From Naumannella halotolerans (GTDB lineage Bacteria > Actinomycetota > Actinomycetes > Propionibacteriales > Propionibacteriaceae), in contig NZ_SOAW01000003.1 in the NCBI RefSeq assembly GCF_004364645.1, positions 290,726 through 354,725 of the forward strand: 64,000 nt of DNA. Reading direction: 5' to 3'. Each line of letters opens with the position of its first letter. The stretch's first letter is position 1. A program made the position numbers and the translations under genes. Below the pieces are notes generated by a model. The model made no database searches and was not told where the DNA came from. It saw only the letters and a list, made by a program, of their open reading frames with translations. This document shows positions 8,510-17,569 of this stretch, piece after piece.

Positions 8510-9895
8510 TCAGCCCTTCTTCCGTCGCAGGGCCTCGACGTCGAGGAACTCGTTCGCCGGCACCGGGGTGTCCTCGACCCCGTCCTCCCACGGGTCGTAG
8601 GGCTTCTCGGTGTCGTTCTCGTCCAGATATCCCTGCGACGGATCGAACGGGTTGGCCAGCCGGCGGCCACCCTCCTCGACCACCGGGACCACCGAGGCGG
8701 CCGACATGTCCTCGTCCGGCAGCTCCCGCAGCACCGTCTTGGCGTAGTCCTTCGCCGCGTCGAGGATCGGCACCTCGCTGCCGACGGCCTCCGACATGTA
8801 CCACCGGTGGTCCAGCACCTCGTGGAAGACCTGGGCTGGTTCGCGTTTCGCCCGCAGGTCGTCCGGGACCGAGGCCACCACCGGTTCGAACACCCGGGTC
8901 AGCCACTGGTGGGCGACCACCGCCTCATCGGCGCCCTGCTGGTCGGTACGTACCCGGAAGGTGTCCAGGTCGTTCAGCAACCGCCGAGCCTGGTTCTCCT
9001 CGGTGTCCAATCCGGTCAGCCGGAGCAGCCGGCGCGAATGGTGACCGGCATCGACCACCTTCGGCTGGATCCGTACCGTCGAACCGGCGAGATCGGTGGT
9101 GATGTCGAGCTCGGCCACGTCGAAGCCGAGCGCATTCAACCGGCGTACCCGGGAGTCGATCCGGTGCATCTCCGAGGTGTCGAACTCCTCGGCGCCGGTG
9201 AGCTCGTTCCACAGCTCGTGATAGCGGTTCTCGATGGTCTCCACCAGGCCGATCGGCTTCAGCGCCTCGTCCAGCATGCCGCCGGCCTCGAGGTCACAGA
9301 ACTCACCGAAGAGGTTGGTCTTGGCGATCATCAGATCGTGTTCGCGTTGGCCCTTCGACAACTCGTCGTGGATCTCACCGGTCTCGGCATCGACCAGATA
9401 GGCCGCGAACTCGCCGGCGTCACGGCGGAAGAGGATGTTCGACAAGGACACATCGCCCCACAGCACCCCGGCCAGGTGCAGTTTGGCCAGCAGCACGACC
9501 ATCGCATCCAGCAAGCGGCCGACGGTCTCGCTGCGGACACCGGGGGTGAACAGTGCCCGATAGGGCAGGGAGAAGCGCAGATGTTTGGTCAGCAGCACCG
9601 GATCCAGCGGCTCCCCGTCGGGAGTGACCCGCCCGGTCACCACGCCGACCGGTTCGACCGAGGGGGTCTCCAGGCGGTTCAGATCGTGCAGCAGTCGGTA
9701 CTCGTGCAGCGCCAGGTGTTCGATGACCTCCTTGGCGGCGTAGATCTCGTCACCCACGCGGATGAACCGGACCACGTGACGGGAGATGCCTCGGGGCAGG
9801 GCGACCAGCTTGTCGACCGGCCAGTCGGTCAGCGGCGTGTCCCACGGTTGCTGCAGCAACCGCGAGTCGGGCTGGGCGGACAGGAACCGAGGCAT
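8510..9895 (-). CDS. DUF4032 protein with lipopolysaccharide-kinase-like fold
   Basis: A 461-residue protein. The N-terminal half carries kinase-like signs: VGDEIYAAKEVIEHLALHEY, with a Lys-Glu pair; GVLWGDVSLSNILFRR, in the place of the catalytic loop with Asp and Asn; and YLVDAETGEIHDEL, in the place of the DFG-type metal Asp. The C-terminal half matches the actinobacterial DUF4032 domain. The substrate is unknown. It converges on the acyl-CoA dehydrogenase gene, with 33 bases between the stops. Confidence 0.75.
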   Translation of the reverse strand: MPRFLSAQPDSRLLQQPWDTPLTDWPVDKLVALPRGISRHVVRFIRVGDEIYAAKEVIEHLALHEYRLLHDLNRLETPSVEPVGVVTGRVTPDGEPLDPVLLTKHLRFSLPYRALFTPGVRSETVGRLLDAMVVLLAKLHLAGVLWGDVSLSNILFRRDAGEFAAYLVDAETGEIHDELSKGQREHDLMIAKTNLFGEFCDLEAGGMLDEALKPIGLVETIENRYHELWNELTGAEEFDTSEMHRIDSRVRRLNALGFDVAELDITTDLAGSTVRIQPKVVDAGHHSRRLLRLTGLDTEENQARRLLNDLDTFRVRTDQQGADEAVVAHQWLTRVFEPVVASVPDDLRAKREPAQVFHEVLDHRWYMSEAVGSEVPILDAAKDYAKTVLRELPDEDMSAASVVPVVEEGGRRLANPFDPSQGYLDENDTEKPYDPWEDGVEDTPVPANEFLDVEALRRKKG

Positions 9896-10012
9896 TTGGT
9901 CATTCTGGCACGACGGTCGAACGTACGCCCGACAGGTCTGGGTGTGCCGGTGGATGGGAAACCGGAGCGGCCCGCCACCTGTCGGTGACGGGCCCCTTCA
10001 CCGGTTTCGGGA

Positions 10013-11104
<1,092 letters not shown>

Positions 11105-11266
11105 TGCCTGTCTGTTCCTTCCACGGGCAGGTACGTGCCCGACGATCCGTAGTGGATGGTGACGGTCCCCGTTGACCGCCTCAATGTGTCACCCGGGTGG
11201 AACCCGGAGCGTGTTGAGGACAACATACGCCCTCACTGTGACCTGCGCCACCCAGGGGTCGAGGAT

Positions 11267-12634
11267 TCAGCATTCGACGATGTTCACGGCCAGTCCGCCG
11301 CGGGCCGTCTCCTTGTACTTGACCTTCATGTCGGCCCCGGTCTGCATCATCGTCTTGATCACCTTGTCCAGGCTGACGGTGTGCCGGCCGTCGCCGTGCA
11401 GGGCCAGCCGGGCGGCGGTGATCGCCTTCACCGAGGCGACCGCATTGCGTTCTATACAAGGGATCTGGACCAACCCGCCGACCGGGTCGCAGGTCAGACC
11501 GAGATGATGCTCCATGCCGATCTCGGCGGCGTTCTCGACCTGTTCGGGGGTGCCACCGAGGACCTCGGCCAGGGCTCCCGCCGCCATCGAGCAGGCCGTA
11601 CCGACCTCGCCCTGGCAGCCCACCTCGGCGCCGGAGATGGATGCGGTCTGCTGGTAGATCGAGGCCAGGGCACCGGCGGTCAGCAGGAACCGCAGGATGG
11701 TCTCTTCGTCGCTGCCGGGCAGGAAGCGGTCGGCGAAGTGCAGCACCGCCGGGATGATGCCGGCGGCACCGTTGGTCGGGGCGGTGACCACTCGGCCACC
11801 GGAGGCGTTCTCCTCGTTCACGGCCAGGGCCCACAGGGTCACCCAGTCCATCGCCGCCAGGGGATCGATCTCGGCGGCCGACTCCAGTCGTCGGTGCAAT
11901 TCGGCGGCGCGACGACGTACCTTCAGGCCGCCGGGCAGGACGCCGACGGTGTCGCAGCCCTTATGCACGCACTCCTGCATCACCGCCCAGATCTCCAGCA
12001 GCCGCCGGCGTACCTCCGCTGCCGGACGCCGGGCGCACTCATTGGCCCAGGCGACCTCGGAGATCCGCAACTGCTCGCGCTCGCAGATCTGCAACAGCTC
12101 GGCGCCGGTACGGAAGGGGTGGGGCAGCGGAGTCGGGTCGGGGACGATCTGCGGGTTGCCGCTGCCGTCGTCGTCGAGGACGAAACCGCCGCCGATGGAG
12201 TAGTAGGTCTGCTGCCGGACCTCGGTCTCGTCGTGCCAGGCGGTGAACGTCATGCCATTGGGATGGAAGGGCAGCGAGCGGCGCCGGTACAGCAGCAGAT
12301 CGGCATCCGGATCGAAGTCGATCTTGTGCGATCCGTTCAGTGCAAGGGTTCTGTGGTCCTTGATCTCCTGCACCCGGACCGGTGTGGCGTCGGTGTCGAC
12401 GGTCTGCGGGTCCTCCCCGCACAGGCCGAGCAGTACCGCTGCCTCCGAGCCGTGGCCGTGGCCGGTCGCGCCCAGGGAGCCGAACAGCTCGGCCCGCACC
12501 CGGGTGACCCGGTCGAGTTCACCGTGCTCGGCCAACAGGGCGGCGAACTTCGCAGCCGCTCGCATCGGGCCGACGGTGTGCGAACTGGACGGCCCGATGC
12601 CGATCTTGAACAGATCGAACACGCTGACGCTCAC
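11267..12634 (-). CDS. sdaA: L-serine ammonia-lyase, single-chain Fe-S type
   Basis: A 455-residue cytosolic enzyme converting L-serine to pyruvate and ammonia with a [4Fe-4S] cluster. The beta-domain begins [20 protein letters not shown]. The alpha-domain has the cluster cysteines in GTACSMAAG and [19 protein letters not shown] chose GTG 12634 ([10 protein letters not shown]) because the family starts there; the open frame continues far upstream without similarity. It is divergent from the methyltransferase at 12783. Confidence 0.88.
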   Translation of the reverse strand: MSVSVFDLFKIGIGPSSSHTVGPMRAAAKFAALLAEHGELDRVTRVRAELFGSLGATGHGHGSEAAVLLGLCGEDPQTVDTDATPVRVQEIKDHRTLALNGSHKIDFDPDADLLLYRRRSLPFHPNGMTFTAWHDETEVRQQTYYSIGGGFVLDDDGSGNPQIVPDPTPLPHPFRTGAELLQICEREQLRISEVAWANECARRPAAEVRRRLLEIWAVMQECVHKGCDTVGVLPGGLKVRRRAAELHRRLESAAEIDPLAAMDWVTLWALAVNEENASGGRVVTAPTNGAAGIIPAVLHFADRFLPGSDEETILRFLLTAGALASIYQQTASISGAEVGCQGEVGTACSMAAGALAEVLGGTPEQVENAAEIGMEHHLGLTCDPVGGLVQIPCIERNAVASVKAITAARLALHGDGRHTVSLDKVIKTMMQTGADMKVKYKETARGGLAVNIVEC

Positions 12635-12782
12635 GCGGCCAGTCTGCCCGATAAGTCGCTGCCGCAGGGTCGGTGTGCGAGATTCGCGCGGTACGTGCGT
12701 CCAGCGCAACGCGGCGCTGGGTGTCGGATCAGCTCCGGCACGGCCGCGGCGCACCGACAACGGCCTACGGCACAATCGGTGC

Positions 12783-13799
12783 GTGCCCCTGACCGATCCT
12801 GTTGCGCGCCTGATCCTCGACGAGGCCGGTGACCTGCGGGGAGCCCGGGTGTTCGTGCTCGACGACCGTGACGCGGAACTGGCCACCGGTGCGGCGGCAG
12901 CCGGGGCGGCCGAGGTCCGGTGGTGGGGAGACGACGTCCGGGACGACCCCGATCTTCCGGGGTCGATCGCCCTGCCGGAGATCGATGCCGGGACCGATCT
13001 GGTGCTGGCCCGCCTGCCCCGCGCCCTCGACCGGTTGGACGAGTACAGCCGAGAACTGGCTGCGCGGGCGCCGGGAGCCAGGATCGTCGCCGGCGCGCGG
13101 GTGAAACACATGACCCGCTCGATGAATGCGGTGCTGGAACGGCACTGGCGGCAGGTACGTGCCAGCCTCGGCCGCGACCGCAGCCGGGTGCTGCACGCGA
13201 CCGATGCCCGACCGATCGATCCGGACGCGACGAACCGGTGGCCGCGGGAGGCCACCGTGCAGACCCCCGGTGGCAATCTCACCCTGGTGCACCACGGTGG
13301 AGTCTTCGCCGGCGGCAGGCTGGACCCGGGAACCCGGTTGCTGCTGCAGGCCCTGGCGCAAGCGCGGCCGTCGCCGGGCAGGGCCCATGACCTGGGGTCG
13401 GGCACCGGGGTGCTCGGTCTCTGGTTGGCGCGCAGTGGCCACCGGGTGAGTGCCAGCGACATCTCCCGATTCGCCGTCGCCTCGACCCGGCAGGGCGCCC
13501 GGGTCAATGACGTGTCGATCGAGGTACGGCTGGCCGACGGTGTCGCCGGCGTGCCGCCGTCGGTGGAGCCGCAACTGGATCTGCTGGTGTCGAATCCTCC
13601 GTTCCACAGCGGCGCGGCCAAGGACAGCACCCCGACCCTGGAGCTGATCCGGAATCTGCCGACGGTGGTCCGACCCGGTGGTCAGGCGTGGCTGGTGTGG
13701 AACTCCCATCTGCCCTACCTCCCGGCGCTCCGAGCGGTGGGCCGGACCACGATCGTTGCCCGGAACCGCGCCTACACCGTCACCCGGACGATCCTCTGA
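12783..13799 (+). CDS. RsmC/RlmG-like rRNA (guanine-N2)-methyltransferase
   Basis: A 338-residue tandem Rossmann-fold protein. The N-terminal half is a degenerate methyltransferase domain. The C-terminal half has the SAM loop [18 protein letters not shown], an acidic residue at SASDISRFA and the base-methylation motif SNPPFHSG. This fits the class that methylates guanine N2 of 16S or 23S rRNA. The start is GTG 12783 ([10 protein letters not shown]). The stop codon lies inside the first unit of a 15-bp tandem repeat. Confidence 0.78.
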   Translation: MPLTDPVARLILDEAGDLRGARVFVLDDRDAELATGAAAAGAAEVRWWGDDVRDDPDLPGSIALPEIDAGTDLVLARLPRALDRLDEYSRELAARAPGARIVAGARVKHMTRSMNAVLERHWRQVRASLGRDRSRVLHATDARPIDPDATNRWPREATVQTPGGNLTLVHHGGVFAGGRLDPGTRLLLQALAQARPSPGRAHDLGSGTGVLGLWLARSGHRVSASDISRFAVASTRQGARVNDVSIEVRLADGVAGVPPSVEPQLDLLVSNPPFHSGAAKDSTPTLELIRNLPTVVRPGGQAWLVWNSHLPYLPALRAVGRTTIVARNRAYTVTRTIL

Positions 13800-13980
13800 G
13801 CAGTTGGTCTCTGAGTACTTGCTCTCTGAGCAGGTGGCCGGTGAGCCTCCGGCCGCTGAGCGTCTGGTCGCTGAGCCTCCGGCCGCTGAGCGTCTGGTCG
13901 CTGGGTGTCTGGTCGCTGGGTGTCTGGTCGCTGGGCGTCTAGTCGCTGAGTGGCTGCTCCGTGGGGTGGCTGGCCGCTGA
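13794..13980. repeat. about twelve 15-bp tandem units (minisatellite)
   Basis: Units follow the pattern CGCTGAGCGTCTGGT with variants such as CGCTGAGCCTCCGGC and CGCTGGGTGTCTGGT; the middle units are nearly identical. The array starts at the RsmC-like stop and ends before the DUF559 gene. Because 15 is a multiple of three it stays open on the minus strand as repeats of AQRPD/AQRPE, but I see no support for translation. Confidence 0.8.
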
Positions 13981-14050
13981 GTGTCCAGCCTCGGAGTTCT
14001 GGCCACGGAGCACCGACAGGTCCGGTGACGAGCACGTCACCGGCCGTGGT

Positions 14051-14851
14051 TCAGCGCGATCGGAGGGCCGCGCGGACCGCAGTGACGAACCCGGCGCCGG
14101 ACAGATCCATCCAGGTGAAGCGCAGGACCCGCCAGCCGGCCAGGACCAGCGCATTCTGCCGGGTCCGATCCTGCTGAAATGCCGCGGCCGAACCGTGGCT
14201 CTGCCAGCCGTCGATCTCGACCACGAGCCGCCGAGCAGCGAAGACGATGTCGCCGAAGTAGTGGCGGGCACCGACGCTGATCCGATGGTTGGCCCTCCAA
14301 CCGGTGATGGACGCCTGGCGCAACAACCGGTGGGCGAGCCGTTCTGCTGCCGACCAGGGTTGGTCCCGGGAATCGGCGAGCACTCGCCTGCGCAGCTGGT
14401 GGCCGCGACGGCCGGTCGTCGCGGCCAGGGCTCGATGCAGCTCCTCGAGGCTGACTGCTCGCTGCCGCAGCGCGGTGTCGATCGTCGATCCGTCGTCGGT
14501 GGCCGCCAGGTCGATCGCCGTCATTGCCGGACCTGTGCACCGCATCCCGTTGTCGACGGTGATGAACTCCGGATCGATCCAGCGCCGCTCGAATGTGTAC
14601 CCGGCGTGTCGATCGCGTCGCCGCCGACACGACACGTCGACGACGCCGGATGGTGGTCGAGCGGCGAAGTGCAAGCAGGCCGCGGCGTGCCCGGTGACCA
14701 CGGCATCGCGGTCGAATGCCATCAATGCCTGCAACCGCACCAGCAAAGGAGGGTCCGGTTGTGCCCAGATCCCGGGCAGCACCGGTCGGAGTCCAGCCCG
14801 GCGCGCGGCGCTCCGTAGCTGGGGTGGTGCCGCAGATCGACGAAGCCGCAT
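14051..14851 (-). CDS. DUF559 domain protein (Vsr-like nuclease fold) with AbiEi-like N-terminus
   Basis: The N-terminal part (PPQLRSAARRAGLRPVLPG ... VVTGHAAACLHF) resembles the winged-helix/AbiEi-like region common in these actinobacterial proteins. The C-terminal part holds the endonuclease-like core: YFGDIVFAARRLVVEIDGW, NALVLAGWRVLRFTW. Conserved acids in GDIVF and VEIDGW sit where the Vsr-type active site lies. Function is unknown; such genes are common and often mobile. The start could be ATG 14851 or further upstream. A truncated relative lies at 3955-4512. Confidence 0.65.
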   Translation of the reverse strand: MRLRRSAAPPQLRSAARRAGLRPVLPGIWAQPDPPLLVRLQALMAFDRDAVVTGHAAACLHFAARPPSGVVDVSCRRRRDRHAGYTFERRWIDPEFITVDNGMRCTGPAMTAIDLAATDDGSTIDTALRQRAVSLEELHRALAATTGRRGHQLRRRVLADSRDQPWSAAERLAHRLLRQASITGWRANHRISVGARHYFGDIVFAARRLVVEIDGWQSHGSAAAFQQDRTRQNALVLAGWRVLRFTWMDLSGAGFVTAVRAALRSR

Positions 14852-14963
14852 TCGGCGAGAACCATCGGGAGACTCACGTGAGGAACAGTGGCGAGAATCG
14901 GCGGTGAGCTGCAGACCCGACGGGAAACTGTGGACGGTGCTGGTGCCGGGCACAGGCTGTGGA

Positions 14964-15040
14964 TGAGCAGAAACGGACACTCGATCGCCGAATCACCCCA
15001 GGAAGGGGCAAATCGCCGATCGAGTGTCCGTTTCTGCTCA
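14964..15040. terminator. 24-bp perfect inverted repeat, likely terminator of the ABC exporter gene
   Basis: The left arm at 14964-14987 begins TGAGCAGAAACGGACACTCG. The right arm at 15017-15040 is its exact reverse complement, ending CTGCTCA. The 29-base loop contains a smaller CCCC...GGGG pairing. It lies 30 bases past the stop of the minus-strand ABC exporter. There is no T-tract, so it is either an intrinsic terminator of the high-G+C kind or a palindromic element. Confidence 0.7.
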
Positions 15041-15069
15041 GCAGCCCGGGTCTACGGCCTCCACGTTCC

Positions 15070-16926
15070 TCAGTGGCCCGCCGTCACCGGGTCCTGCTGC
15101 GATCGCAGCAGCTCGGCATAGCGACCGCCGGCAGCCAGCAGGTCGTCGTGGCGGCCTTGTTCGACGATCCGGCCGTGATCGAGCACCACGATCCGATCGG
15201 CATTGCGGATGGTCGACAACCGGTGAGCGATGGTGATCGTGGTCCGGCCATGACTCAACTCGTCCAGAGCCCGCTGCACGGCGCGTTCGGTGGTGTTGTC
15301 CAGGGCCGAGGTGGCCTCGTCCAGCACCAACACCGGCGGGTTGCGCAGGATGGTCCGAGCCAGCGCGATCCGCTGCTTCTCACCGCCGGAGAATCGATGG
15401 CCACGGGATCCGACGAGGGTGTCGTAGCCGTGTGGCAGATCGGCGATCACATCGTGCAACTGGGCCGTCTCGGCGGCGGCGAGCAACTCCTCGTCGGTGG
15501 CATCGGGCCGCGCATACCGCAGGTTGTCCGCGATCGAGGCGTGCAGCAGATAGGTGTCCTGGGAGACCACACCCACCAACTGGGCGAGGTTCGTCAGCCG
15601 CAGGTCGCGCACGTCGACCCCGTCGATCCGGACCGATCCCTCGGTCGGGTCGTGCAGCCGGGAGACCAACCCGGCCAGCGTCGACTTGCCCGAACCCGTC
15701 GCGCCGACGATCGCCAGCCTGCTGCCGGCGGGAACGTCGATGTCGATCCCGGACAGGGCCGGGTTCTCCGAATCGGGGTAGTGGAAGCTGACGTGGTCGA
15801 AGCGCACGGCGCCGGCCGTCTGCTGCGGGTCCAGCTCGACCGGTTCGTTCGGGTCGTCGATCGTCACCGGAAGGTCGAGGTACTCGAAGATCCGGGAGAA
15901 CAGGGCCAATGAGCTGGTCACCTGGACGGCCACACTGAGCACCCCCATCAGCGGCCGGAAGAGGGCCGCCTGCAGACCGGTGAAGGCGACCAGGGTGCCG
16001 ATGGAGATCCCGGTACCGGTGCTGGGCAGCCCGGCGATCAGGTAGATCGCTGCCGGAATGGCGGCGAAGATCACGCTCAGGCTGGCCATCCGCCAGCGAC
16101 CGGCGAGCTGGGACTGGACCTCGAGCTCGGTCAACCGGTGGGAGGAGGCGGTGAAGCGCTCGGCCAGTTGCGGCCCCGAGCCGAGGGTCTTGGACAACTG
16201 CACGCCGGAGACCGAGAGGGATTCCTCAATCTGCGTCTGCAGATCGGCCAGCGCCTGCTGGGCCTGGTTGGTGATCCGGCGACGCATCGACGAGACCTTG
16301 CGGGTGAACCAGATCGCCGGCGGCAGCACGACCAGGCTCAGCAGCGACAGCTGCCAGGAGAGCGCGACCATCGCGAATGCCGTGGCGATCACGGTGGTCA
16401 CATTGGTGGCGATGGAGGTGGCGGTATTGGTCACCACCGACTGCATCGCGTTGATGTCATTGGTCAGCCGCGACTGCACCTCGCCACCACGGGTACGGGT
16501 GAAGAAGTCCAGCGGCAGACGTTGCAGATGGGCGAAGACCTTGGTCCGCAGGCCGTGCATCACCTGCTGGCCGACGATCGTGGACTGCCAGGTCTGGATC
16601 ACGCCGAAGACCGCGCTCAGCACGGCGACACCGAGCATCGCGCCGACCAGCAGCAACAGCAGTGGTACGTCGTGGTTCGGGATCGCGGAGTCGAAGAGTC
16701 GCTGGGTGATGAACGGGGTGGCGACGCCGACCACCGAGGTGGCGGCGATCAGCACCATCACCAGGGCGATTCGCCAGCGATAGGGGTGGAAGAGCGCCAG
16801 GATTCGGCGCAGACTGACCGGGTACTCGGCCAGTTGGGCCACATCCGCGGGGTCCTTGCGGGTGGGTGGCATGGGGCGGCCGCCGGGACCGGCGGCAAAA
16901 CGTTGTTCTGGTGGTTGAGCAACCAT
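15070..16926 (-). CDS. ABC exporter half-transporter (permease-ATPase fusion)
   Basis: A 618-residue type IV ABC exporter, probably acting as a dimer to export drugs, lipids or peptides. About six membrane helices lie in residues 45-340 (LVMVLIAATSVVGVATPF, LLLLLVGAMLGVAVLSAVFG and others). The ATPase follows with Walker A GATGSGKST, the Q-loop in VGVVSQDTYLLH, signature FSGGEKQRIALARTI, Walker B PVLVLDEATSALD and switch AHRLSTI. ATG 16926 is preceded by GGAGGG. A MarR gene is divergent, with a perfect palindrome between them, so substrate-induced export is likely. Confidence 0.9.
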   Translation of the reverse strand: MVAQPPEQRFAAGPGGRPMPPTRKDPADVAQLAEYPVSLRRILALFHPYRWRIALVMVLIAATSVVGVATPFITQRLFDSAIPNHDVPLLLLLVGAMLGVAVLSAVFGVIQTWQSTIVGQQVMHGLRTKVFAHLQRLPLDFFTRTRGGEVQSRLTNDINAMQSVVTNTATSIATNVTTVIATAFAMVALSWQLSLLSLVVLPPAIWFTRKVSSMRRRITNQAQQALADLQTQIEESLSVSGVQLSKTLGSGPQLAERFTASSHRLTELEVQSQLAGRWRMASLSVIFAAIPAAIYLIAGLPSTGTGISIGTLVAFTGLQAALFRPLMGVLSVAVQVTSSLALFSRIFEYLDLPVTIDDPNEPVELDPQQTAGAVRFDHVSFHYPDSENPALSGIDIDVPAGSRLAIVGATGSGKSTLAGLVSRLHDPTEGSVRIDGVDVRDLRLTNLAQLVGVVSQDTYLLHASIADNLRYARPDATDEELLAAAETAQLHDVIADLPHGYDTLVGSRGHRFSGGEKQRIALARTILRNPPVLVLDEATSALDNTTERAVQRALDELSHGRTTITIAHRLSTIRNADRIVVLDHGRIVEQGRHDDLLAAGGRYAELLRSQQDPVTAGH

Positions 16927-16953
16927 CGGGCCCTCCTTTCCTGCGAGGGGCTA

Positions 16954-16972
16954 TTAATGAGGTTACCTCATT
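16954..16972. promoter_or_regulatory. 19-bp perfect palindrome, MarR operator candidate
   Basis: The sequence TAATGAGGTTACCTCATTA is a perfect palindrome around a central T. It lies between the divergent ABC exporter and MarR genes, 28 bases from the exporter start and 35 bases from the marR start. Size and position fit a MarR dimer site controlling both promoters. Confidence 0.75.
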
Positions 16973-17006
16973 ATGTGGAAACCGCAACATTGGCTAGGAT
17001 GATCCT

Positions 17007-17450
17007 GTGTCCACCGATCCCGATCTCGCCGACCTGCCCCTGGGGCAGCTGTTGATGCGTGCCGGGCGCGGCTGGCGTCACGCCCAGCTCCGCGCGCTGG
17101 AACCGTTCGGTCTCGCCGCCCATCAGGCCCACGCGTTCTGGGTGGTGGTTCGCTGGGGTGCCGACGCCGAGGAATTGCGGTTGTCCAGGCTGGCCGACCG
17201 GTTGCGGATCGCGCCACGCTCGGCGACCGAGGTCGTCGACGCGTTGGAGGACAAGGGTCTGGTCCGGCGCCTGCCCAGTCAGACCGATCGGCGTGCGACC
17301 GTCGTCGAGCTGACCGATGCCGGGCGGGAGCTGGCCGTGCAGATGCGTCAGGGGCAGGTGGTGACCGACTTCTTCGCCGGTCTCAGTGAGCAGGAGGCCG
17401 AACAGTTGCGGAAGCTGTTGATCAAGGTGATCACCGAAGCGGGGGAGTGA
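17007..17450 (+). CDS. MarR-family transcriptional regulator
   Basis: A 147-residue winged-helix regulator. The recognition region reads LRLSRLADRLRIAPRSATEVVDAL, and the wing holds QTDRRATVVELTDAGREL, the DxR signature of MarR proteins. It starts at GTG 17007 (MSTDPDLADL). It is divergent from an ABC exporter with a perfect palindrome in the shared promoter region, so it probably represses exporter and itself until a ligand binds. Confidence 0.87.
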   Translation: MSTDPDLADLPLGQLLMRAGRGWRHAQLRALEPFGLAAHQAHAFWVVVRWGADAEELRLSRLADRLRIAPRSATEVVDALEDKGLVRRLPSQTDRRATVVELTDAGRELAVQMRQGQVVTDFFAGLSEQEAEQLRKLLIKVITEAGE

Positions 17451-17543
17451 ACCAACCGGCCGGGCGCTGTTTGCATTCCGTACACCGCAGGTTGGGTGAG
17501 GCGTTGTCGACCGCCGAAAGGGTGAGGAGGTCATTGCACCGGC

Positions 17544-17566
17544 CAGAACTTAGCTTAGGGATCCTA
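17544..17566. promoter_or_regulatory. metal-regulator-like box before phoX
   Basis: Bases 17550-17566 read TTAGCTTAGGGATCCTA, containing TTAGG-GAT-CCTAA as a 5-3-5 inverted repeat directly before the phoX start. It partly resembles DtxR/IdeR boxes (TTAGG half sites). The match to the full consensus is incomplete, so this is tentative. Confidence 0.3.
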
Positions 17567-17569
17567 ATC

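Noticed and set aside
13794..13980. CRISPR array
   Set aside because: Units are only 15 bp, without spacers, and no cas genes are near.
13772..14035. Minus-strand 87-aa AQRPD-repeat protein
   Set aside because: Only a translation of the 15-bp minisatellite; no ribosome binding site or conserved part.
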